In this document: positions 1-9,172 of the stretch, piece after piece | Position numbering within the stretch: the stretch's first letter is position 1 | Layout of the letters: every line of letters starts with the position of its first letter | NCBI RefSeq assembly: GCF_029855125.1 | Contig: NZ_CP123229.1 | Location: forward strand, 2,232,001-2,296,000 | Direction of reading: 5' to 3' | Length of the DNA stretch: 64,000 nucleotides | DNA from: Methylocapsa sp. D3K7 | Lineage (GTDB): Bacteria; Pseudomonadota; Alphaproteobacteria; Rhizobiales; Beijerinckiaceae | Made by a program: the position numbers and the translations under genes | The notes under the pieces: model-generated | Database searches by the model: none | What the model saw: only the letters and a program-made list of their open reading frames with translations | Told to the model about the DNA's origin: nothing

Positions 1-2
1 CC

Positions 3-542
3 TATCTTGAGGACAATGGCGAGGCCATCGGCGATAGCGACACGATCATCGCCCATCTGATTGCGCGCTACACGCTGCCAATCGACGATGGTTTGACGGC
101 AAGCCAGCGCGATACGGATCATCTCATCCGGCGGATGCTCGATGATCTCTATTGGGTGATGTCTTATTCGCGCTGGAAAGACCCGCGCTTCTGGCCGCTG
201 TTCCGGGATGCGCTTTTGCGCACCCATCCCGGCCTCACGAAAGCCGCACTGGACAAGGCGCGGGACTATAATTTCAAACGTTATTATTATCAGGGTATCG
301 GGCGCTACGAGCCGGAGGCGGTTTACGACAGGGGGGTTGCCGACCTGCGGGTGCTGGCGCACCTCGTCCCCGAGGGAGGATTCCTGTTTGGGGCAAAACC
401 GTCCAGCGGCGACGCGAGCATTTACGGATTTACCGCCAATATCTATTTTTACGAGATCGACACGCCGCTCAAGGAGTTTTTGATGTCCCGGCCCAATCTC
501 GTCGCGCATTGCCGGGCGATCCATGCCGCGCTCGCGGGATGA
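3..542 (+). CDS. Glutathione S-transferase-like protein (5' end outside window)
   Basis: The reading frame is open from the first bases of the window, so the true start lies upstream. A TTG at 93 exists but would cut the protein inside the thioredoxin-like half. The visible N-terminal part contains IGDSDTIIAHLI, which fits the end of a GST N-terminal domain where Ser-Asp contacts the glutathione gamma-glutamyl group. The rest is helical, like the C-terminal domain of the metaxin/Faxc-like GST branch (for example FGAKPSSGDASIYGF). The substrate cannot be predicted. The stop codon overlaps the start of the next gene (ATGA), which suggests translational coupling. The family call is from motif and layout only. 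Confidence 0.72.
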   Translation, partial: YLEDNGEAIGDSDTIIAHLIARYTLPIDDGLTASQRDTDHLIRRMLDDLYWVMSYSRWKDPRFWPLFRDALLRTHPGLTKAALDKARDYNFKRYYYQGIGRYEPEAVYDRGVADLRVLAHLVPEGGFLFGAKPSSGDASIYGFTANIYFYEIDTPLKEFLMSRPNLVAHCRAIHAALAG

Positions 543-1231
543 AACCCATGCCCCCCTTTGCCGCCGGGTTTCTTGTGCATTGCTTCACCGCCAGCGGCGC
601 GGCGCTGGGGCTCGCGGCACTGTTCGCCGCCGCCGATGGGCGGTTTGCCGCGATGTTCGCTTTTCTGGGCGCGGCGCTGGCGATTGATGCCGTGGACGGC
701 ACCTTGGCGCGGCGGGCCAAGGTCGCGGAGAGCGTGCCGCATATCGACGGCGTCATGCTCGACCTCGTTGTCGATTTTCTGACCTATGTGGTGGTGCCGC
801 TCGTCGCCGTGTGGCGTTCAGGCCTCCTCGCGCCGCCGCTCGCGGTCCTTGTTTGCTGCGTGGTCTGCGCGGCTTCGGCGCTTTATTTCGCCGACAAGCG
901 CATGAAGACCCACGATCTCTGGTTTCGCGGATTTCCGGCGATTTGGAACGTGCTGGCGTTTTATTTGCTGGTGTTCCGGCCGGGGCCAATGGTTGCCACG
1001 GCGGTTGTCATCGCCGCTGCTTGCTTGATGTTCGCGCCGGTTGTCTTCGTGCACCCGTTGCGCGTGGTGCGTTTGCGCCTCGCGACAATGACGGCGACGG
1101 GGGCCTGGAGTGCCGCCGCAATCGCCGCCGTGGACCAGGGTCTCTCGCAGGCGGATTTCGGCATCAAGGCTGTGCTCCTCGGGGTGGGGGTGTATTTTCT
1201 GATCTTGCCGCTGTTCCGCAACAGCCCATAG
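539..1231 (+). CDS. pcs: Phosphatidylcholine synthase (CDP-alcohol phosphatidyltransferase family)
   Basis: An integral membrane enzyme expected to condense choline with CDP-diacylglycerol to phosphatidylcholine in the inner membrane, the one-step route known from rhizobia and relatives. The protein (about 230 aa) has the CDP-alcohol transferase signature near residues 55-85: DAVDGTLARR followed by a spaced GxxxDxxxD-like part (DGVMLDLVVDF). The N-terminal FLVHCFTASGAALG and the later GFPAIWN and VFVHPLRV segments match the Pcs branch rather than PgsA or PssA. Several hydrophobic segments follow. The ATG at 539 overlaps the upstream stop (540-542). An in-frame ATG at 509 and one at 548 are alternatives. 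Bacterial phosphatidylcholine is typical of Hyphomicrobiales, which supports the taxonomic guess. Confidence 0.88.
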   Translation: MKPMPPFAAGFLVHCFTASGAALGLAALFAAADGRFAAMFAFLGAALAIDAVDGTLARRAKVAESVPHIDGVMLDLVVDFLTYVVVPLVAVWRSGLLAPPLAVLVCCVVCAASALYFADKRMKTHDLWFRGFPAIWNVLAFYLLVFRPGPMVATAVVIAAACLMFAPVVFVHPLRVVRLRLATMTATGAWSAAAIAAVDQGLSQADFGIKAVLLGVGVYFLILPLFRNSP

Positions 1232-1312
1232 TCGGGCGGAGCTGGACACCCGCACAACTTTTGCATTGATACGGACTTGCGCCTCCCTGCCTCGAACCAA
1301 GGCCAAACCCTC

Positions 1313-3376
1313 ATGTCGGCAAATGGACACAACGAACTTGGGCAAGCCGCGAGCCCGTATCTTTTGCAGCATGCCAACAATCCAGTGCATTGGCGGATGT
1401 GGGGCGAGGCGGCGCTCACGGAAGCGCAAGCCTCGAACAAACCCATCCTGCTGTCCGTCGGCTACGCGGCCTGCCATTGGTGCCATGTGATGGCGCATGA
1501 GAGTTTCGAGGACGTGCCGACCGCCGCCGTCATGAACGAGCTTTTCGTGAATATCAAAGTTGATCGCGAGGAGCGGCCGGACATCGATCACATTTATATG
1601 TCGGCGCTGCATGCGCTTGGTGAGCGCGGCGGCTGGCCGTTGACGATGTTTTTGACGCCTGAAGGCGAGCCCTTTTGGGGCGGCACGTATTTTCCGAAGG
1701 ACTCCAACTACGGCAGGCCCTCTTTCGTCAGCGTCTTGAAGACGGTTGCCGAGGCGTTCCGCAAGGAGCCCGCGCGGATCAAGCAAAATACCGAAGCGAT
1801 CGGCCGCGCCCTCTCCAGGGTGGCGCCGGGCGGCGGCGATGGGGTTCTGGGTCTTTCGCAATTGGACGCCCTCGCGCCGCAGATCGTCCCGATCATCGAT
1901 ACGGTTGCGGGCGGCTTGAATGGGGCGCCGAAATTTCCCAATACGCCCATCCTCGAACTGCTCTGGCGTGCGGGTGGCCGGCTGGGGAAGGAGCCTTATC
2001 GCGATCTCGTCAAATTGACCCTGACGAATATGTCGGAAGGCGGCATTTACGATCACCTCGGCGGCGGCTATGCCCGCTATTCGACGGATGTGCAATGGCT
2101 CGTGCCGCATTTCGAGAAAATGCTCTACGACAATGCGCAGATCCTCGAAATGCTGGCACTCTGCCATCATGAATATGGCGGCGAACTTTTCCGGGCGCGG
2201 GCGCAAGACACTGTGGGCTGGCTAGCGCGCGAGATGACCAATCCAGAGGGCGCGTTTTGCGCCAGCATCGATGCCGACAGCGAAGGCATCGAAGGCAAGT
2301 TTTATGTCTGGACCTATGGCGAAATCGCCGCGCTGCTGGGGCCGGAGGACGCCGCATTTTTTGGTAAATTCTACGATGCCAATAGGTTTGGCAATTGGGA
2401 CGACGAGGCGCATGGCGGCCACGCGATCATCCTCAACCGGCTCGACACTCCAAAACCTTCTTTGGAGGAAGAAGCGCGGCTGGTGCCGTTGCGCGCGAAA
2501 CTTTTCGCGGCACGTAAGAAGCGCATCAGGCCTGGCCTCGACGACAAAATTCTCGCCGATTGGAATGGGCTGATGATCGCTGCCCTCGTTCATGCCGCGA
2601 CGCTATTTGATGAACCCGAATGGATCGCGCTCGCCGCGCGGTCCTATGCGTTCATCGTTGACAATATGCAATATACCGATGCGCAAGGAAACCGGCGCCT
2701 CGCTCATTCGTGGCGCGCCGGCGTGCTTGTGAAGCCGGGTCTTGCGCTCGATCATGCCGCGATGATGGGCGCCGCGCTCGCGCTGCATGAAGCGCGCAAT
2801 TTCGGGCCGTCGCTTACTCGTGATTATCTCGCCGATGCGATTGGCTGGGCGGAGGCGATGGAGGTCTATCATCGCGATCCGGCCAGCGGGTTCCTCGCCA
2901 TGTCCGCCAATGACGCGGGCGATGTCATCCTGCGGCTCGCCCCGACATCGGATGACGCGATCCCCAACGCGCATCCTCTCTATTTGGCCGCGCTCATCCG
3001 GCTCACGGGTCTCACGGGCGATGAACGCTGGCTGGCGCGGGCCGATGCACTTTTCGCTGCCCTGAGCGCGGCGGTGCGGGGCAATCTGGTCAGCCACGCC
3101 GGCATCTTGAACGCACTCGATTTCCGGCTGCGCGCCAAGGAAATCGTCACAGCTGGGCCGCAGCGGAAGCAGCTTTACGAGGCGGCGCTTGGTGTGCCCT
3201 TTACCGCGCGCATGGTGATGGACATCGAGGGGGTGGAGGAAGTGCCGCAAACCCATCCTGCTCATGCGCAAGTAAAACTGGCGGGCGAGGCGGCGGCGTT
3301 CGTCTGCTCCGGCGGCACGTGTTCCTTGCCGGTGCGGGACGCCGAGGCATTGCTGGCGAATATTGGTTATGCTTAA
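1313..3376 (+). CDS. DUF255 thioredoxin-domain protein (YyaL/SPATA20 family)
   Basis: A cytosolic protein of about 687 aa with the family's two parts: an N-terminal thioredoxin-like domain and a long C-terminal (alpha/alpha)6-type region like N-acylglucosamine epimerases. The N-terminus has the hallmark SPYLLQHANNPVHW and then GYAACHWCHVMAHESFED, whose CHWC is the predicted redox motif. The C-terminal part has DDKILADWNGLMI and a late CSGGTCSLP. The start at 1313 gives MSANGHNELGQAASPYLL, matching the usual length before the SPYLL motif; an ATG at 1277 would add 12 residues. The biochemical role of the family is not settled, so no reaction is claimed. It follows pcs by about 80 nt on the same strand. 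Confidence 0.85.
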   Translation: MSANGHNELGQAASPYLLQHANNPVHWRMWGEAALTEAQASNKPILLSVGYAACHWCHVMAHESFEDVPTAAVMNELFVNIKVDREERPDIDHIYMSALHALGERGGWPLTMFLTPEGEPFWGGTYFPKDSNYGRPSFVSVLKTVAEAFRKEPARIKQNTEAIGRALSRVAPGGGDGVLGLSQLDALAPQIVPIIDTVAGGLNGAPKFPNTPILELLWRAGGRLGKEPYRDLVKLTLTNMSEGGIYDHLGGGYARYSTDVQWLVPHFEKMLYDNAQILEMLALCHHEYGGELFRARAQDTVGWLAREMTNPEGAFCASIDADSEGIEGKFYVWTYGEIAALLGPEDAAFFGKFYDANRFGNWDDEAHGGHAIILNRLDTPKPSLEEEARLVPLRAKLFAARKKRIRPGLDDKILADWNGLMIAALVHAATLFDEPEWIALAARSYAFIVDNMQYTDAQGNRRLAHSWRAGVLVKPGLALDHAAMMGAALALHEARNFGPSLTRDYLADAIGWAEAMEVYHRDPASGFLAMSANDAGDVILRLAPTSDDAIPNAHPLYLAALIRLTGLTGDERWLARADALFAALSAAVRGNLVSHAGILNALDFRLRAKEIVTAGPQRKQLYEAALGVPFTARMVMDIEGVEEVPQTHPAHAQVKLAGEAAAFVCSGGTCSLPVRDAEALLANIGYA

Positions 3377-3471
3377 CTGCCCATCGCAGGTCCGGACCAA
3401 GCCGCCCCGTTCAGAAAAACCGGACCGCAGCGCGGAACCGCGCGTCCAATAAGCTGGGAGGATTCAATTTT

Positions 3472-3696
3472 ATGTCTGGTTTTTTTGCAATGGTCGTGGG
3501 GAATATAGTAAATTTTGTGGCGTATATTTCGCATCTGGCAATCTTGATTTTCCGAAACTTCGTCTTTTTCGTATTTATAGTTGCATTTTTCTACGGCATT
3601 TACCGGCTGATCCGGGTCGGTTTCGACAAGCTCCGGGGACTGCGGATGCCGCCAAGCCCCCCAGAGCCACGGGATGGCATGAAAAACGGCGAATAG
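3472..3696 (+). CDS. Small membrane protein, hypothetical
   Basis: A 74-aa protein starting at an ATG preceded by GGGAGG. Residues about 5-45 are almost wholly hydrophobic and aromatic, rich in Phe, Ile and Val, and can form one long or two short membrane helices. The C-terminal tail is basic and proline-rich (PPSPPEPRDG) and probably cytoplasmic. I do not recognise a family. The upstream in-frame codons from 3319 lack such a ribosome site and overlap the preceding gene. The gene stands alone between the DUF255 gene and a convergent membrane-protein gene. Confidence 0.6.
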   Translation: MSGFFAMVVGNIVNFVAYISHLAILIFRNFVFFVFIVAFFYGIYRLIRVGFDKLRGLRMPPSPPEPRDGMKNGE

Positions 3697-3711
3697 ATTT
3701 CTCGGTCCAGC

Positions 3712-4272
3712 TCAGGCCTGGCGTTCCCGTGGGGTCCCCTGTGGCCGTGGTGCCGCGGGCTTACCGAGACCGGCGAAGACGCCCATGCGATGGATCAGGT
3801 AGAGCGCCGCGAAGGCGGCGAAATTGATCGCCAAAATCCGCCGCACGATGGCCGGCGTGAAATTCGAGAGGCCACTCCCAAAGGCAAGCGAAATCGCGAC
3901 GAGCGAACCTTCATAAACGGCAAAGGCCGCCAAAAAGGCGAAGGCTCCGCCTGCCAGCGGAACCCGGCCCTTGACCCATTGCGCGGCAAGCGTCGATACC
4001 AGCGCAACGGCGCCGAGCGCGGCCCCCCAGGCGAATGTGCTTGGGTCCAAGGGGTAATGCAGAACGGTAAAGCCGGCGATTTGATTGGTGAGCCACACCG
4101 CGCCGACAAGCAGGAGCGCATCGCGGCGGCTGAGGGTCAGGGCAGCGAGTGCCGCGAAAGCAGCGAGCGGCAGAGCGCAAGCAAAGCCCAGGCTGAAGAC
4201 GACACTGGCCAGAACCAGCAAGGCGATCCAGAGGGGCGTGCGCCACGCGGGAGCAGGGGAGTGCTCAGCCAT
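3712..4272 (-). CDS. Multi-pass membrane protein, hypothetical
   Basis: A 186-aa protein with about five predicted membrane helices, Ala- and Leu-rich, with a basic C-terminal tail (PRPQGTPRERQA). Two adjacent ATG codons occur at 4275 and 4272. AGGAG lies 5 nt before the second, which I chose. An open frame upstream to 4581 is not membrane-like and is probably non-coding. The segment NQIAGFTVLHYPLDPSTFAWG looks conserved-like but I cannot tie it to a named family. I looked at the 5' region for a cobalamin or other riboswitch and saw no convincing box. Confidence 0.6.
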   Translation of the reverse strand: MAEHSPAPAWRTPLWIALLVLASVVFSLGFACALPLAAFAALAALTLSRRDALLLVGAVWLTNQIAGFTVLHYPLDPSTFAWGAALGAVALVSTLAAQWVKGRVPLAGGAFAFLAAFAVYEGSLVAISLAFGSGLSNFTPAIVRRILAINFAAFAALYLIHRMGVFAGLGKPAAPRPQGTPRERQA

Positions 4273-4510
4273 CATCTCTCCTTGTACGAGGAAGAGATGA
4301 TTATGCACCGGCGCGCCACCCCTGACTAGGGCATTGTCATCAAAATGTTGCGAATGATTTTGGATTTTCCCCAGGCGCTTGTCCGTTGCGCGGTGGCGCC
4401 CGGGGTCGAAAAGGGGCATTAGCAACGCCGCAACGCCCCACTGGCGTGATCTCCACGACGATGGCGATCCCCGAAGAAGCTGAGAAAAGCGCGGCTCGCG
4501 GTGGCTGCCT

Positions 4511-5026
4511 TTATAAAATGATTTGGAACGAAAGCAGCCGGCAACGCCAATCGAAGCCAACATTTGGCGCGGCGGCTCCATCTGGTTTCCATGTGAACAC
4601 CGTTATTTGCAAATCGCTGAAAGAACCTGGAAAGCTCGGATTTGCGACCAGCGCATGTGTCATGGTCGCGTAGCACGGCGCCGCCGAATTCGGCGTTACC
4701 ACGACGCTGACCGGCTCCGCGAAAGAATTGATAGTGCTGCAAATGAAATCACTGAGAAGGAATACCCGCGTTCCATCGGCGCCGGTTGAAGAGCGGCTGC
4801 TGACATCGAGCAGGCTTGCCGGAAGTCCGCTGGCTTGCACGCAGCTCTTGCTGGGAAAGAAAATGCTCCGCGACATCACGGTGCCGTCTTCGGCGGTCGA
4901 AAGGCTGACGCGGAAAAACAATGGAAACAGCTGCTCTGGGCTTGCATCTATTTTCTGGCCGGAAATAGATTCGAGCTGCTTCTTGAGATCAGTGAGGTCC
5001 TTCGACAGTTTGGCGTCGATTTCCAT
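4511..5026 (-). CDS. Hypothetical protein (172 aa)
   Basis: The start at 5026 (MEIDAKLSKDL) is preceded by GGGAGGA at good spacing; an upstream ATG at 5086 lacks a site. The N-terminal 30 residues are charged and helical (a possible coiled coil, LTDLKKQLESISGQK). The remainder is rich in Ser, Thr and Val and looks beta-structured (SVVVTPNSAAPCYATMTHALV). There is no signal peptide and I do not recognise a family. It is divergent from the 429-aa hypothetical gene at 5403, and the two may share a control region. Confidence 0.55.
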   Translation of the reverse strand: MEIDAKLSKDLTDLKKQLESISGQKIDASPEQLFPLFFRVSLSTAEDGTVMSRSIFFPSKSCVQASGLPASLLDVSSRSSTGADGTRVFLLSDFICSTINSFAEPVSVVVTPNSAAPCYATMTHALVANPSFPGSFSDLQITVFTWKPDGAAAPNVGFDWRCRLLSFQIIL

Positions 5027-5402
5027 GTGATCCTCCCAACGTGGCATATCCAAGATTCCCGACGGCTGCCGAGTGTGAGTTGCCACATGTCAAGACACAA
5101 CCACAATCCTCGTTATCGCGCGCCCCCTTTTCATGGGACGCCAGTGTACTTCGTCGCCGCTATAATTTCCTTGATGTGTTCCCGAACGAACGCGCGCCAC
5201 GACATCCTCTTCGCTCCAAAATAACCTGCTGGTTCTGTGAGCCAAGGCGTCGCAACATCGCGTGGCTCCTCCATCTCCATCGAGCCTATCAGCGCCGGCG
5301 GCGGCCCCTGAACAGGGGTCGCGCGGCCGCGAGTGCTGTGCTGAAACTGCTGGCGCGCGACGATAGCCGCGCCAACAGAAACGGCTTGAGGAGGAGCCCA
5401 TC
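5027..5402. other. Intergenic region between two divergent hypothetical genes
   Basis: 376 bases with no credible gene. It should hold the promoters for the genes leaving at 5026 (minus) and 5403 (plus). A purine-rich stretch (ggaggag at about 5390) serves as ribosome site for the plus-strand gene. I could not assign promoter boxes with confidence. Confidence 0.4.
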
Positions 5403-6692
5403 ATGACCGCGATCGCAAAAACGATGTCTGCAATTCCGTGCTGCCCGGATATGAGCCCGGACAACGCCTGCGACGTTCTCGATTTTCACTACCGTCTCAA
5501 TTACCCGGTGCGGCTGCTGGACGTAAGCCAGGTCACGATACCCGTCGAAGTGAAGCTGCACTTCCGGCTTACGAGGTGCCCCGGCCCCCTTGCCCTCGGA
5601 AATCTTCTTTACACAACGACATTGCTGCCAGGCGAGAAGGTGAAGCTCTTCACTTCCGACCGCCGGACTAAATTTACGTTCGACAGCGATTCCGGGGTCA
5701 GTTACCGCAACACGCAAAGTTCGGAAGAGTCGTTCTACATGCAGCAGATGAGCGATTCCCTGTTCGACACTTCCGCGCGCGATTCGGGAAACTCCAGCAA
5801 CCAGTCGCATGCCCATGTCGATGGCCACGGCGATGCGGGGGTCGACGTTCTCGGTCTTGGCGGGTCAGCCAATATGAGCGGGAATTTCGATTCCAACTCG
5901 CTGTCCACATATCTCAATGAGCACAGCAGCCATGCACAATCCTCCCATAACGCCACGGAGATGGGCACGCGTAAAGCCGCCAGCGTATCGGTCGGAGAGG
6001 TTCAAAGCCGCACCCACACGCAGACGGAATCGGAAGACCATTTCGAATCCTCGTCACGGGAATTCACCAATCCGAACAAATGTCACGCGGTGACGTTCCT
6101 CTTCTATCAGATCAACAAGACGCAGACGGTGAACTACAAGCTCGAAGCGATCGAGCGCAGGGTGATCCTCGATCCGGCCAATGATTTCACCAAGGTCGCA
6201 CTGAACCCCATCACCGCGAGCGACGGTGTTTCCCGCACATCGCTCGGCCTGCTCGCCACCGATCCCAAGGTCCGCTTCAACAGTATGAACACTGCGACGG
6301 GAAGCGTGGCGCTCGTCCAAGGTCCGGGAGGCGTGAATTTTCCGGGCCGCGAGCTGCTTCAGATCAATCTGCGGGCCCTCGCCCTCAAGCAGGTGGATAA
6401 GGAACTGACCGAGGCGGGACTGCTCGGCCCCGACGGAAAGATCTCTCCGACAGCCCAGGAGAGCTTCGGGTTTCAGTCACAAAAATCCTCGCTTCCAACT
6501 CCCGGTATCCTGGTCAAGGGCTGTCTCGACGAATGCTCCGTCTGCGAGCCGAACCTCGAAAAAGACATCGAACTCGATCTTAAACGGAAGGAGTTGGAGA
6601 ACGACTTGCTGAAGCGCAAGATCGACCTGCTCGACAAATCGCAAGAGTACCGCTGCTGCCCTGGGGAGACGATCCCCTGTACGCCCGCGTAA
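5403..6692 (+). CDS. Hypothetical protein with Ser/His/Asn-rich centre and C-terminal coiled coil (429 aa)
   Basis: The start ATG follows a GAGGAG site. There is no signal peptide or membrane segment. Residues about 20-110 look beta-rich and conserved-like (LLPGEKVKLFTSDRR). Residues about 130-220 are low-complexity, with many Ser, His, Asn and Gly. Residues about 225-340 return to ordered sequence (KCHAVTFLFYQINKTQTVNYKLEA). The C-terminus is a highly charged helix (about 380-415, repeated Lys-Glu-Leu), likely a coiled coil. Cysteines occur in clusters: CC near residue 13, CLDECSVCEP near 375 and CCPGETIPC at the end. I do not recognise the family and assign no function. Confidence 0.65.
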   Translation: MTAIAKTMSAIPCCPDMSPDNACDVLDFHYRLNYPVRLLDVSQVTIPVEVKLHFRLTRCPGPLALGNLLYTTTLLPGEKVKLFTSDRRTKFTFDSDSGVSYRNTQSSEESFYMQQMSDSLFDTSARDSGNSSNQSHAHVDGHGDAGVDVLGLGGSANMSGNFDSNSLSTYLNEHSSHAQSSHNATEMGTRKAASVSVGEVQSRTHTQTESEDHFESSSREFTNPNKCHAVTFLFYQINKTQTVNYKLEAIERRVILDPANDFTKVALNPITASDGVSRTSLGLLATDPKVRFNSMNTATGSVALVQGPGGVNFPGRELLQINLRALALKQVDKELTEAGLLGPDGKISPTAQESFGFQSQKSSLPTPGILVKGCLDECSVCEPNLEKDIELDLKRKELENDLLKRKIDLLDKSQEYRCCPGETIPCTPA

Positions 6693-6737
6693 CGGGCCAG
6701 CTGACAAGCAACGCAAGGCTGGCGATTATTCCCCAGC

Positions 6738-7625
6738 CTACGCCGCCTGCTGCTTCGGCCGCACTTCGGCGGTATAATCGTCGATCATGGCGCGGGAGAT
6801 GGCGCTGGGCGTGAATTTATACGGCCCGGCCTCAGACACTGGCGTGACTTCGGCGCCGGTGCCGCAGATGAAACATTCCTCAAACCCGGTCAGTTCCCCG
6901 GGCATGATGCGGCGCTCGATCACCTCGATGCCGCGCTTTTTGGCGAGACCAATGACGGTGCGCCGGGTGATGCCATCGAGAAAACAATCGGCGATGGGCG
7001 TGTGGATGACGCCGTTCACGGTAAAGAAAATATTGGCGCCGGTGCATTCGGCGACCCGCCCCTGCCAATCGAGCATCATGGCATCGGCATAGCCGCGCCG
7101 CTCGGCCCGATGCTTTGAAATGGTGCAGATCATATAGAGCCCGGCGGCCTTCGCCCGGCAGGGCGCGGTCAGCGGATCGGGCCGCCGGTAATCGGCGATA
7201 TCGAGCCGAATGCCCTTCATTTTCTGTTCGACGTCGAACATGCTCGGCCAGTCCCAGACCGCGATGGCGACATGGATCGTCGAATTCTGTGCCGCGACCG
7301 CCATCATTTCGCTGCCGCGCCAGGCGACCGGGCGGACATAGCAATTTTGCAGATTGTTTTTGTCGACGACGAGCTGCTTTGCTCGGTCCAATTCGGCCGC
7401 GGAAAAGGGAATTTCGAAATCGAGCAATTGTGCCGAGGTCAAGAACCGTTCCGAATGTTCCGTCGATTTGAAGATCCGCCCGCCATAGGCGCGCTCGCCC
7501 TCGAAGACGCAGGAAGCATAATGAAGGCCATGCGAGAGAACATGCAGCGTGGCGTCCTTCCAGGCGACAAGGTTGCCGTTCATCCAGATAAAGCCGTCGC
7601 GCTGGTCAAAAGGCAACACGGACAT
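6738..7625 (-). CDS. ilvE: Branched-chain amino acid aminotransferase
   Basis: A class IV PLP aminotransferase (295 aa) that exchanges amino groups between glutamate and the 2-oxo acids of Leu, Ile and Val. The sequence shows the IlvE pattern: HVLSHGLHYASCVFEGERAY near residues 28-48, YVRPVAWRGSE near 95, and the PLP lysine region CRAKAAGLYM. These are followed by GYADAMMLDWQGRVAECTGAN and the late DGITRRTVIGLA and GTGAEVTPV motifs. Length is normal. It is divergent from the marR gene at 7850, a neighbour pair I recall from other Hyphomicrobiales, so the MarR protein may act in the shared 224-bp interval. Confidence 0.92.
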   Translation of the reverse strand: MSVLPFDQRDGFIWMNGNLVAWKDATLHVLSHGLHYASCVFEGERAYGGRIFKSTEHSERFLTSAQLLDFEIPFSAAELDRAKQLVVDKNNLQNCYVRPVAWRGSEMMAVAAQNSTIHVAIAVWDWPSMFDVEQKMKGIRLDIADYRRPDPLTAPCRAKAAGLYMICTISKHRAERRGYADAMMLDWQGRVAECTGANIFFTVNGVIHTPIADCFLDGITRRTVIGLAKKRGIEVIERRIMPGELTGFEECFICGTGAEVTPVSEAGPYKFTPSAISRAMIDDYTAEVRPKQQAA

Positions 7626-7849
7626 CGGACACTCCTGAGCTATAAGTGCCGGGGCTTAAAGTTCATGCTTCAAGTCCAGGGCTTAGGTTCGGCTTGCGCG
7701 GAAACATGCGCCGGTCATAATGAAGCTCATATAGCGAGGGGACGACAATAAAAATAAGGACCGGCTCGAAAAATCGCCAGGGGAGGTGGACTTGACGTAT
7801 AAGGAACGACCTGAAATATGTCAACAATGCTGACGTAAAGGCGGCTCGC

Positions 7850-8410
7850 ATGGTTCTGATGGCGCAAAGCGAGGCTACCGCGGCAAAGCTGCCGCAACGG
7901 TCCTTCGGCGCTGCGCCTCCGGCGGATGGCGCGCCGATGTATGATTTGATCGAACTTATGTTTTTCGCCTATCGTGATTTCGTCGGCGATGCCGATCATC
8001 TGCTCGCCGCCTTGGGCTTCGGCCGGGCGCATCATCGGGTCTTGCATTTTGTTTCCCGGCGGCCTGGCCTTACCATCGCGGAACTCTTGGACATTTTGAA
8101 AATTACCAAGCAGAGTCTGAACCGGGTGCTCAAGGAACTGCTGGATCAGGATTATGTCGAAGCCCGCCGGGGGGTCACGGACCGCCGTCAGCGCCAGCTC
8201 TATCCGACGCATCGCGGCGAGGCTCTCGCTTTCGAGGTCGCCGATGTGCAGTCGAAACGGTTTGCCACGGTTTTCGCCAAACTGCCGGAAGGGACCCGGC
8301 CGCAGGCGATCGCATTTCTTCTGGCGATGGTCGATGCGGACGCGCGCGACAAGGTTGCCGCGATGACCGGCGCCAGTCCCGCCGCCCCATGCTCTGGGCC
8401 GGACCGGTGA
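7850..8410 (+). CDS. MarR-family transcriptional regulator
   Basis: A cytosolic DNA-binding protein of 186 aa. The winged-helix core lies at about residues 60-125: LTIAELLDILKITKQSLNRVLKELLDQDYVE is the helix-turn-helix, followed by the wing GVTDRRQRQLYPTHRG, the typical MarR DxRxR pattern. The N-terminal 30 residues are variable. The regulated genes are unknown. It precedes a response regulator and a sensor kinase on the same strand with overlapping codons, so the three are probably one operon that also borders ilvE. Confidence 0.88.
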   Translation: MVLMAQSEATAAKLPQRSFGAAPPADGAPMYDLIELMFFAYRDFVGDADHLLAALGFGRAHHRVLHFVSRRPGLTIAELLDILKITKQSLNRVLKELLDQDYVEARRGVTDRRQRQLYPTHRGEALAFEVADVQSKRFATVFAKLPEGTRPQAIAFLLAMVDADARDKVAAMTGASPAAPCSGPDR

Positions 8411-9153
8411 ACCCGCCCCTCCCAGGATCATCGGATATCTCGCAGGCGGCGCCGGCCGACGACGCGGCGCATTTGCTGATCGTCGACGACGACCGCCGCA
8501 TCCGCGCGCTTTTGTCCCGGATGCTGAGCGAGGAAGGCTATCGCGTCACGGCCGCCGCCGACGCCGAGGACGCCATGGCGCGCCTCAAGAATCTGTCGTT
8601 CGACCTGATCGTCCTCGATGTCATGATGCCGGGCGAGGATGGTTTCGCTTTCGCGGCGCGGCTGCGGGCGGCCGGACCCGATCTCGCGCGGGTGCCCATT
8701 TTGATGCTGACCGCTCGCAGCGAGCCGGATGACCGGGTGCGCGGTCTCGAGACGGGGGCCGATGATTATCTGGGCAAGCCTTGCGAGCCGCGCGAACTCA
8801 GCTTGCGGATCGCCTCGATTTTGCGGCGGGCGCCGCCGCGCGCGATCGCGGGGCCGCCGGCGGCGGTGCGGTTCGGCGATTTCAGCTTCGATCTTGGCCG
8901 CGGCGAACTGCGCCAGCGCGACGACATCATCCGCCTGACCGAGCGCGAGCGCGAGATGCTGCGGCTTCTCGCGGAGCACGCGGGCGAAACCGTCGCCCGG
9001 GAAGCTCTCGCGGGATCGGGCGGCGCCGCCAATGAGCGGACCGTCGATGTGCAGGTCAACCGGCTGCGCCGCAAGATCGAGCGCGATCCCGCCAATCCGC
9101 TGTATTTGCAAACCGCGCGGGGCGCGGGCTACCGCTTGCTGGTCGATCGCTAA
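8389..9153 (+). CDS. OmpR-family response regulator
   Basis: A receiver domain (residues about 28-145) plus a C-terminal winged-helix DNA-binding domain (about 160-254). The acidic pair is in LLIVDDDRR, the phospho-acceptor Asp is in DLIVLDVMMPGEDG, the conserved Thr in ILMLTARS and the Lys in YLGKPCEP. The output domain has LTEREREMLRLLAEH and ERTVDVQVNRLRRKIE. Two starts are possible: ATG at 8389, or GTG at 8407, which would overlap the marR stop as GTGA; neither has a strong ribosome site. The partner is the histidine kinase at 9173. Confidence 0.9.
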   Translation: MLWAGPVNPPLPGSSDISQAAPADDAAHLLIVDDDRRIRALLSRMLSEEGYRVTAAADAEDAMARLKNLSFDLIVLDVMMPGEDGFAFAARLRAAGPDLARVPILMLTARSEPDDRVRGLETGADDYLGKPCEPRELSLRIASILRRAPPRAIAGPPAAVRFGDFSFDLGRGELRQRDDIIRLTEREREMLRLLAEHAGETVAREALAGSGGAANERTVDVQVNRLRRKIERDPANPLYLQTARGAGYRLLVDR

Positions 9154-9172
9154 ATCATCAGGGGACGCGCGT

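Noticed and set aside
818..2206. Long minus-strand frame (462 codons) under pcs and the DUF255 gene
   Set aside because: It lies opposite two well-supported genes and its product is Arg/His-rich without any family motif; a high-GC shadow frame.
4276..4510. Possible riboswitch upstream of the minus-strand membrane gene
   Set aside because: I looked for a B12 box or other conserved core and found none; only a normal ribosome site is visible.
6716..6739. AGGCTGG/CCAGCCT stem between the 429-aa gene and ilvE
   Set aside because: Only a 7-base stem overlapping the ilvE stop and with no T-run; too weak to call a terminator.
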